A program made the translations under genes and the position numbers. DNA of 64,000 nt, from the NCBI GenBank assembly GCA_028583685.1, contig JAMXIF010001253.1, forward strand, positions 76,849,684-76,913,683, in the 5' to 3' direction. Shown piece by piece: positions 55,765-64,000 of the stretch (its first letter is position 1; each line of letters starts with the position of its first letter). Below the pieces are notes generated by a model. That model saw nothing but the letters and a program-made list of their open reading frames with translations, made no database searches and was not told the DNA's origin. This DNA is from Petaurus breviceps papuanus (lineage: Eukaryota > Chordata > Mammalia > Diprotodontia > Petauridae).

Positions 55765-55920
55765 TTTTTGGAGGGGAGAAGGTAGGGAAATTGGAATTAA
55801 GTGACTTACCCAAGGTCACACAGCTAGTTTTTTGTGTTAAGTGTCTGAGGCTGGATTTGAACTCAGATCCTCCTGACTCCAGGGTCAGTGCTCTATTCAC
55901 TGTGCCACCTAGCTGCCCCT
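55765..55920 (-). mobile_element. WSINE1-like SINE, full length
   Basis: T/G-rich start, 'attggaattaagtgacttac', 'ccaaggtcacacagctag', 'gtgttaagtgtctgaggctg' and 'ctgtgccacctagctgcccc'. 'ctatgactgaattatttttt' before and 'ctatgaatattttttccc' after look like a slightly decayed target duplication. Confidence 0.85.
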
Positions 55921-56715
55921 ATGAATATTTTTTCCCTGTTTTGGGGACAGAGGTGGATGATGGGGATTGGGGATCTATCATCCAGACTGATGAAGGATAG
56001 GACTAGCACTGATGGTTATTAGATATTAAAACTAGTCTAGACAACTTTACTATCTTTCCAGTCAGCCTGACACTCCAAACAGAATGTGGAGAGGCCTTGG
56101 GGGGAGGAAGGAGATGGAAGGAGAAATGAGTGGAAATGCTGGAGAAAGGATGATGGGCAGGGTAAGCATATCACAGGAACACATGAAAGTCATTTCTCTT
56201 TTAAAATGAAATGCAATCATGATTGAAAGACAGGTGGCTGAAATAAGATCCTCAAGCCATAAGCAGGGCAGGAGGATCAGAGCTTTGTCCACAGGATGTT
56301 GCTATCTTGGTGGGGGTGTACTTTTTTTTCTCCAACAATGGAACTACTCCTCCACAGCCTATACTCCCCCATCTTCCTGTGCCTCATCTTAACCACCAAT
56401 GCCAACGTCTGAAAACCATGGTTATACTTTTGTGGGGGTGCCTACAACCTATCATGGGCATCCTAGGTAAGACTCACTGGGGACTGGGGCATTCCCTCAC
56501 AGAGAAAGATTGCACCTGAAGTCATATATTCCTCTGTGCCCTTGCCACCAACTGCACCTTACCCCTCTCTACTAGTCATTTTTAACTCAGGTGAGAGAAC
56601 TTCTAGTGATGAATCTGGTAGAAATTAAAAGTCTCAGTGGAAAGATGTATAATGGTTATTGTTTTCCTTAGAAGATGAGCAATTGTATTTTTTTGTTTAT
56701 TAATCTGTTGTTTAC
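55921..56715. other. Intergenic DNA, nothing recognised
   Basis: Somewhat GC-richer than average. The 70-codon frame at 56307-56519 has no domain. Confidence 0.45.
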
Positions 56716-56717
56716 CA

Positions 56718-56845
56718 CCAATAGAATGTAAACATCTTAAAGGCAGAGATTGGTTGTGGTCCTTTTATGCCTAACTCATAGCATGGGGTCTATGGCATAG
56801 TAAATGCTTAATAAAAGCTTGTCAAATTGTCATGAATTGAATGAA
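56718..56845 (+). mobile_element. L2 3' end
   Basis: 'agaatgtaaacatcttaaag', 'gcagagattggttgtggtcc', 'tggcatagtaaatgcttaat' and 'gaattgaatga'. Confidence 0.78.
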
Positions 56846-59800
56846 AAAGAAAATCAAGTCTCTTTCCTGTCCCAGGAAACCCCAGGTTTTAATTATTCGC
56901 ACAGAAATAAATTTTTTTGGTGGAGAGAAAAAAACATAATTCATTTACTAGAATTGACTATAATGTTGTGTTAATAAATAGTTGTTCACCTGTAAGAAGT
57001 GATATAAAACTGCCATTACCTTTAAATATGGTAGGATGCATTCTCAATATATTACATAGTTAGCAGGTGATGATTTAAAGGTTTACATAAAACAAAATGC
57101 TTCTAGGAGCTCTGGCAGAGTTCTTGTTGAGCTATAGCTCCAGGCCAAGGTAACTGTGGAAGGGAGGACATCTGGCTTGAATGGAAGCAGACAGCATATA
57201 CAGTACATAGAAATGAAACTGGTGCCAAGCTAAGAGAGAAGCAGAAAGGAATCTTGGGATTTTTTCCCTCCTGTATCTAAAGAACTATTTAAGCATTAAT
57301 CTCAAAGGATTTTTGGTTACCTCAATACTGGAACCCCTGAAGAATTACTGCAGTTACACAGTTACATTTGCCCCCTAAAATGTTAAGGGGCATTTTTCTT
57401 CCTCACAATAATCATTTGTGATTTTTTGAGGGCTTTTTTAGATTTAATTCTAGAGAATGAATATGGAAAATAAGGCTGAGTGGGTAGGGTAGGACAAATT
57501 GACTTTGGTCTGAGGAGAAAGCTTAATAGAGCAATCAGGTTTTCTAGTTGCATTAGCACATCTTTGAAAGGTAAAAAGCCCCAAATCTAGTATTAAACTT
57601 TTAAAAGCATGCTTTGAAGGAATGTGAAATTGGTTAAGAATCCTTTGAGCTAGGAGGAAAGGAAGAGGCTCTGTTATATTATTCATTCCAGGAAATTTTA
57701 AGGCAGCTTATTTTCTCCTCAGCTAGCTTATTTTAGTTTTAATGAGCATTAAGCACTATATCAAAGGGGAAAATAATAAACCCCTAAATGTCAGCCTGAA
57801 AGAAGTCATTATATTTCCATAGGCAACTGTAAAACTGGAAAGATAATTCAAGATCTACAAAACTGAGAAACATTTTGAAAAATTAAAAAAGGGAACCTGG
57901 AAGAGATAAGAATTGTAAGGATTTATGTAGACTTTTAAAAAGTTCGCATAGTATTTAAGGGTAAAAAGAATCATAACATAATTCAGCTCACACTAATGAG
58001 AGTCTTTTCTTTAGAGAATATTTTTGAACTAGAAACACAAGAAAGGAATAGAAGAGAAATTGATCTCCTTATATCTTCCTTTAAAAATAAAAAAGTGAAC
58101 ATTTAGGGGGCTGACATTATCATCTGTAGAATGAGTTGATTGATGGTTTGGAAAGCAAATTTTCAGACTTTCAAATTATACTAAATTAGGGAGGAAAGCA
58201 AACATACAAAGACTGATTCAATGAGCTATAACAGGACATAAATCATTTTAGCACCATGACTGAGGATAATAAATGGTAAATTCACTTTTAGTTCAGATGA
58301 AAGAAAAAAAAAACCCTGCATTGATGACAATGAGGGACGTTTCTACCAAGTGAAGAATGTCAAAATATTCCAAATGCAGGGAGATTCTGGGATGGTTAAA
58401 AATCCCTCACAGTGGGCAATTTAAAACCCAGTTACTCAGAGAAAACAAAAAGGGATAATTTGAGAAGAGGGAATTCACATTAAGACAGAAAGAAACATTT
58501 TGAGGAGCCTTACTGAAAGGAGTTACTTCCCAAAATGTTTCATTTAAAAGAAAACTGGAACATATTGACAAGAAAGGACGGATTTGCTGGAGAGAATTAA
58601 AGCAGATATTTTCCAGTCCTGAACTAGTACTAGGGCTTTTCTTTATTATTAGTAGCTATTTTGGTTCTTTGTTGTAATCTTCTTTGTTCTCTGTGGAATG
58701 GATTCTTTTTCTACTTTCCCAATGTACTGAGTTTGAGGGGATAATTTCAGAGTTTGGAGATGTAATCAGTCTCTCTTGTTTACTCTCCAACATTTAGCAG
58801 CAAATGCTCCTTAAATGGATCTTTATTGGTAAGCATTATCTCCAAATCACTGAAATGTGAAAGAAGAGCCCAGCACATAACTTGTGTATTCAAAGGGTGC
58901 ATATTGAATCAAATAGTATAGCTCTTCAGATTCCAGGATAATGGAGGAAGGCAGGACTGTCTCTAATGGTCTTTTGGACTTGTGATGAGATACAACAGCA
59001 AATCTTCATAAGTTTTTATCTTCAGCAGCCTGGTATCTTTGGCAGAGTATGATTTAAGACTGAGAAGCTTCTACTTACATGAAGAAAAAGTCTCAATTCT
59101 AATACAACTTATCTGCAAAAGTCTCATTTTCACTATGTCATCGAAGATTTTTGAGAGTGCTAAATCGGCCAGGACATAGATGTGGCTGAGTTCATGGACA
59201 ATCTTTCTGTAACTGTGATGGATCCTTTGGACTATTTAGCCCAGGCACACATTTGACACCTTCAGTAACCTTAAACACATGCAGCTAATATCTGCATAGG
59301 AGGTATGTTTTGGACAGTTTCATGTCATTAACCTAAGGATGATGAATATTTAACAGCTTTAAAAGTAGTTGCAATCTCAGGATAGTCTACTCAGTGCAGG
59401 TGCTAAGGATTATCTTGAGAATGACCTTGAGGGAAGTTATGGGTAGACCACCTGTAACACTAATGGGCTAGGTTTTGAATCCAAAATCAGTGAGAATAGA
59501 GTGAAGAAGGCAAACAGGATTTAATTCTTCAGAATAACCATGAAAAATAATCATTAATTCAGTTATAGCATTAGCCTTACAAAAGAAAAGCAAGGCAGAT
59601 GCTTGCCTATATTGGATGGTTTGTGGGACTTTGGGAAAGATCCTTTCTTCATACTTCATCCTCTATCGGTCAGTGCTCTGAATTTCTATCATGTACTCCT
59701 TTGTGTTTAGGAGTCTTTTAATAAGTCTTATTAAAATGAATTCCCCTGATAGGTAATATCCACTACTAGTTTAGTGGCAATTAGCTGAAAACTGGCTCAG

Positions 59801-59994
59801 ATCAAGTTAGGTGATTGCAGCATGGAGGGTACCTTGAAATTTTGTATAGGGCTAGTTCTACCCATGGGGCTAAGAGGAATTCAGCTGGGTTTAATGAAAA
59901 TCAGGCAGCAAAAGGTTTAATATTTCATGACAAAGTTTTGCATGGTGGGGATCATTTGGGATGGGAGGTGGAAGGAGGTCCAATGCCTTTCTTC
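56846..59994. other. Longest repeat-free block
   Basis: More than 3 kb in which I recognise no SINE, LINE, LTR or microsatellite, unlike everywhere else in the window. Frames are all short (63-78 codons) and without domains. It may be old unique sequence, possibly with regulatory elements. Confidence 0.5.
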
Positions 59995-59999
59995 ATTAT

Positions 60000-60550
60000 C
60001 ATTAAAAATAAAAGTAATTATAGTAACAGCTAGAATTCATATAGTGCTTTAAGGTTTGCAAAATGCTTTACATAGAACAAGACATACCAACATAGAAATA
60101 GACAACCTTATTTGATGGAAGTCTATCTATGTGTAAGATTTATCTTGATTGTGTTTGGAGGGAAAGGGACTCAATATGTATACTATAGGGAGGATTGTTC
60201 TGATTTAAAAAAATGTTTTTGAATATCTTTTATTTTTATACCATATATATTTTTTACTATATCCTTTTTCTTCTGACCCCTTTCATGGAACAATCCTTTA
60301 TGACAAGCATTAGCTAAGTGTTTACCATTTTCTAGAATCTGGGCTATGAACTGAAAAAAAGGCAAAAAAATAGTCCTTGGCCTCAAGGTACTCACATACT
60401 GATGAGGGAGACAACATTCAAGTAATAGGTACATTTAAGAAATATATGAAATAGTTAATAAGATAGTTTTAGAAGAGAAGATGCTTAGCAGCTAGGAGGG
60501 TACTGGAAAGGCTTTTGCAGAAGAAGGAATTTGAAGGAAATGGTAAGTTT
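60000..60550 (-). mobile_element. MIR fragment, L1 end and L2 end in a row
   Basis: 60000-60105 MIR tail ('tagtgctttaaggtttgcaa'). 60205-60296 L1 3' end ('cctttcatggaacaatcctt'). 60297-60550 L2 tail and C-terminus ('cttggcctcaaggtactcac', 'ggagacaacattcaagtaat', 'ggaaaggcttttgcagaaga'). Confidence 0.65.
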
Positions 60551-61148
60551 TAGTTAATGAAGATGTGATTTTTTTTCACATTCAAGTTCACATACCCCTG
60601 ATACGTGTAAGATTGAGACCCTCTGTATAGCACTCTGGGGCTGCTCCCTCATTTTCCCTGGCTTGCAGTTGCTGTATACTTAGGAAATTTAAATGACTGT
60701 TTCTATGAATTAGAAGACAATTTTGAAGATAAACTTGCTTATCAAGAAACAATACCCCGATATTGTAATGAAATCCTTAGTTAAATGATTACTTTTATTT
60801 TGCTTCCTTTTTCTTTTGGATTATCTCTGACATTGTTCTCTCTTTCATTAGCATGGATAATTGAGTGTTTACTTTGGTTCTTATAATTTAAGGATATCAG
60901 ATAGGGAGGGAACAAAGAAAAAGAAAGAAGGGAATTGATAAAAGATAGATCCAGAGGATGTATACAGCCTGATAGTGTTGTAAAAACTATTCCCAAGATT
61001 GCCTTAGACTAGTACATTCCATTTTTTTCTTCCACAACTTATTTTTGGCAATTAAATGTAATTGGTGCATTTTCAACTTTGATACTTGTATATTCTCTTC
61101 TTTCATGTTCCATGGTCAATGGTCCTTTGTACTTTCCCTTTGTAAACT
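60551..61148. other. Intergenic DNA, nothing recognised
   Basis: No element recognised. Confidence 0.45.
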
Positions 61149-61164
61149 TGACAGAGTCTTTTCT

Positions 61165-61472
61165 TTTCTTTTTTTTTTTTAAAGCAATCGGGGTTAAGTA
61201 ACTTGCTCAAGGTTACATGGCCAGTTATTTCTGGGTGTGGTGCTGAGTATCTGAGCCCGGATTTAATCCAGGTCATCCTGACACTGGAGCCGGTGCTCTT
61301 ACTCGCTGAGCCACCTGGCCGCCCCTAAGCAATTGGGGTTAAGTAACTTGCTCAAGGTTACACGGCCAGGTGTTTCTGGGTGGGTGCTAAGTGTCTGAGC
61401 CCGGGATTCTATCTCCAGGTCTTCTCAACACTGGAGCCGGTGCTCTTACTGGCTGTGCTTCCTGGCCACCCC
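61165..61472 (-). mobile_element. Dimeric WSINE1-like SINE, copy B
   Basis: Same architecture as 39071-39372: 5' monomer 61326-61472, 3' monomer 61165-61325 with T-run (poly(A)) end, identical junction cccc|taagcaattggg. Flanked by the perfect 16-bp duplication tgacagagtcttttct (61149-61164, 61473-61488), none between the monomers. Both 3' monomers share 'ttatttctgggtgtggtgct' and 'gagtatctgag', while both 5' monomers have 'tgtttctgggtgggtgctaa' and 'gtgtctgag'. Confidence 0.9.
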
Positions 61473-61504
61473 TGACAGAGTCTTTTCTGATTATTGCACT
61501 TAAA

Positions 61505-61680
61505 AATACATCACTTGGCAATGAATAGGGCATTGGATTTGGAATCAGGGAGAACAGGCTTCAATTTTTTTAGGCCCTTATTAGCTGTGTGTCTCCTGGT
61601 AAGTCACTCAATCTCTCTCTGTATCTAAGGGTCTTCATTTGTTGAATGAATGGACTGAGTTTCCTAGTCCCCACACATCT
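61505..61680 (+). repeat. CORE-SINE/MIR-type copy
   Basis: 'attggatttggaatcaggga', 'tattagctgtgtgtctcctg' and 'gtaagtcactcaatctctct'. Confidence 0.7.
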
Positions 61681-61704
61681 CTTCAGAAATCTGTGACCTC
61701 ATGC

Positions 61705-61890
61705 AGCATTATAGCTCTAGAGCTGGAAAGAGCCTCCAGGGGCAACTAGTTCACCCCATTCATTTTACAGATGAGAAACTTTTGGCCAAAGTGCCCAAGG
61801 TTGAATAAGTAGTGTTCATCGGAAGCAGGGTTTGAATCCAGGTTTTCTGACTGCAGAGACAGAGCACTTTCTTTTGAACTACAATCATTC
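61705..61890 (-). repeat. CORE-SINE, minus strand
   Basis: 'agctctagagctggaaagag', 'cattttacagatgagaaact', 'gtttgaatccaggttttctg' and 'gacagagcactttc'. Near full length. Confidence 0.8.
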
Positions 61891-63000
61891 CGCTATCCAT
61901 GTGTACTTTTGCAGAATATAGCCTTTGTATTCTCTTAAGTACAAAAGGCAGTGCTCAACAAAGGCTGTTTTCTCAGTGCTAGAAAGAACTTGTTGGATCT
62001 CAACTGGGTAGTGAAATGTGCTGGCATGCATTCCTTGACCCACTGCTTTTCAAGGGATGGGAGGGGAGAGAGGGAGAAGGGCAAGGAGGGAGTATTTATG
62101 TAGTGAGTTATCAATTTAGATTTATTATGTTACTTTGTGCCAAGAAGCTAAATGGGGCAACTGAGAGTAAGCAGGGCAGAAGAAATATCTTACAGATGCC
62201 TTGAAGCACTGCTGCCTATAACTGGAGTAATCAGGGCACCCTTTATAAAGTCAGTTTTTTTCCTTTATGCTTCTTTACGTTTCCCCACTCCTGACCTTGA
62301 AGTGCTTTATTCCTTACTCCACAACTTTCAGAAGTCACCGTCTCCATATTCTGTCCTCTCTTTCTGTCTCTTTCCCTATCAAAACCTATACTTGGGTATT
62401 TATTTTACATCAATCATTTACTCCTGAGTGTGAATTTTAATTTAGCTTTTACCTTTTTAGAATATTTCTGTTTTAAATCTTACCATTGATTGTGAAATGA
62501 AAGTTTCGGTTTTTTGTTAGAATGTCACGGATTAATATCAGGCATGAAGGATTTGGTGAAAAAGACAGCTTCCCAGGGCCTCTAAAAATTATACCTCATA
62601 GACAACAGCTTACTGTAACTATATGTAAAGAGAATAGTTGTAGAATAGTTCTAAGCATGAAGCAATAGACTATACAGCGTAGAAGGCAGACTAAAAGGGT
62701 TATTTGGGGACAAAGTTCCTGGCAAACCACAATTGTAAGACTTACAAATAGTAATAGACTGTACTGATAAGGACAGTCTTTATGGATTTAAAACATTGAA
62801 AGGACTCTTGATTACTCAATGAATGCTTTTATGTAAAAGAGCATAATCATAGAATGCCTAGGTCCCCAATATAGGTATGATTTTGAATGAGTTGCATGAC
62901 CTTTCTAATATTTAGTAAAATGGAGAAGGAGAAGTAGAAAGTAGGTCACTTCCAGTTCTGATTTTTCATGAGAGTAAATAACTGAAATTTATTAGTTATT
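61891..63000. other. Intergenic DNA, nothing recognised
   Basis: 62020-62430 is C/T-rich on the plus strand and carries short frames without domains. No element called. Confidence 0.45.
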
Positions 63001-63002
63001 TC

Positions 63003-63390
63003 TTAAAATTTTATTTTTATTTGCGGTTCCCAATTCTCTTCCTCCCTCCATCCCAACCATCAACCATTGAGAAGGCAAGAAAGATAATGCCAATTATACA
63101 TATAAAGTCATGCAAAACATATTTCCACATTAGCCATGTTTCCAAAAAAAAAAAAAGAAAAAGGAAAACTGCTTTAATCTGCATTGTGAATCCATCGATT
63201 TTTATCTGGAGGTGGATAGTATTTGACATGAGTGTTTTGGTGTTGTGGTAGATTATAGTACTGATCAGTTACTAAGTCATTCACAGGGAATTATCTGTAC
63301 AATATTGCTGTTACTGGGTAAATTGCTCTTCTCACTTCACTTGGTAGCAGTTCATATATCTTTCCACATTTCTTTTATGTTAGGTAATTT
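63003..63390 (-). mobile_element. L1 3' UTR, minus strand
   Basis: 'ctcttcctccctccatccca', 'gaaaggcaagaaagata'-type, 'catttccacattagccatg', 'ggaggtggatagtatttgac' and 'caatattgctgttactggg' in L1 3' UTR order. Confidence 0.7.
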
Positions 63391-64000
63391 TCCCTATTCT
63401 TCTTCTCCCTTCTTGTTTTCCCAGTGCATCCCCCTTTCACACTCTTTGAGTCTTCTTTTGATATCATCCCAGCATAATATACTCTCATCCACGCCCTCTG
63501 CCTCCAGTCTAACTGTCTGATAGTGATAAAGTTTTTCAGGTTTACATGCATCATCTTTCAATATAGGAATGTAAACAATTTAACCTTATTAAGTTCTTTA
63601 TGATTTCTTACTCATATTTATCTTTTTATGCTTTCCTTGAGTTGTGTGTTTGAATGTCAAATTTTCTCTTCAGCTTTGGTCTTTTCATCAGGAATGCTTG
63701 AAAGTCCTCTTTTTCATCAAAGAAGAATTATACTCAGTTTTGCTTGGTAGGTTATTACTGGTTGTAATCCTAGTTCCTTTGCCTATTAGAATATCATATT
63801 CCAAGTCCTCTGTCCCTTTTTTAGTAATTGCTAAATCTTGTTTGATCCTGATTGTGACTCCACAGTATTTAAATCATTTCTTTTGGTAGCTTACAGTATT
63901 ATATTCTTGTCCTGATTAAGCTGGAATTTGGTTCTAATATTCCTGGGAGTTTTCATTCTGGCATTTCTTTTAGGAAATTATTGGTAGATTCTTTAATTTT
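63391..64000 (-). mobile_element. Second half-L1-type element, ORF1 C-terminal part, runs off the right edge
   Basis: 'ataggaatgtaaacaattta', 'ccttattaagttctttatga', 'gaatgtcaaattttctcttc', 'gaatgcttgaaagtcctctt' and 'aattatactcagttttgctt' follow 38870-39650 of the half-L1 step by step, including the ORF1 C-terminal domain and the sequence just after it. Older and more diverged than that copy. Confidence 0.75.

Overview
The window looks like non-coding (intergenic or deep intronic) DNA from a marsupial genome. It is AT-rich and packed with interspersed repeats. The diagnostic ones are a tRNA-derived SINE whose tail ends in a BovB/RTE-like segment (Mar1 type), short A-tailed SINEs with a 'gcagctaggtggc' head (WSINE1-like), L1 3' ends and an ORF1-only 'half-L1' of the kinds known from marsupials, and many old L2, L3/CR1, RTE and MIR relics. 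The abundance of WSINE1-like copies leans towards an Australidelphian species, but I cannot fix the species. I found no convincing host protein-coding gene, exon, tRNA, rRNA or CRISPR array. The open frames are short and are explained by repeats, low-complexity DNA or chance.

Layout. 1-0.66 kb: tail of a half-L1-type element that enters from the left. 2-4.9 kb: old L1, Mar1, MIR and L2, with a solo LTR (3924-4545) inside L2 sequence. 6-15 kb: L1 tails, SINEs and L2, including a clean L1-into-SINE insertion at 10.3 kb. 15-24 kb: L2 relics that still show reverse-transcriptase-like sequence (17.2-18.5 and 22.6-23.4 kb), broken up by SINEs and microsatellites. 24.1-24.75 kb: a mariner-like MITE inside a MIR, then a SINE that holds a 100-N assembly gap flanked by a perfect inverted repeat. 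25-31 kb: repeat-poor stretches, with one conserved-element candidate near 30.1-30.4 kb. 31.3-33.5 kb: L2 and RTE coding relics. 35.9-41.1 kb: dense stack of L1, a CR1 split by L2, L1 tails, and a half-L1 (38162-41087, minus strand) that carries a dimeric SINE. 41.8-43.6 kb: a compact two-LTR endogenous retrovirus fossil with 5-bp target duplications and about 2% LTR divergence. 43.6-56.8 kb: scattered SINEs, L1 and L2, and a MITE split by a SINE. 56.8-60 kb: the longest repeat-free block. 60-64 kb: a second dimeric SINE (61165-61472), then L1 and half-L1 sequence running off the right edge.

Most notable point: two loci 22 kb apart (39071-39372 and 61165-61472) carry the same head-to-tail dimer of a WSINE1-like SINE. 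Each is flanked by its own perfect 16-17 bp target-site duplication, both share the same internal junction, and both share right-monomer-specific changes. This points to a dimeric SINE that retrotransposes as one unit, comparable in architecture to primate Alu. Repeat family names here come from recalled sequence patterns, not from a database search, and element boundaries without a stated duplication are approximate.
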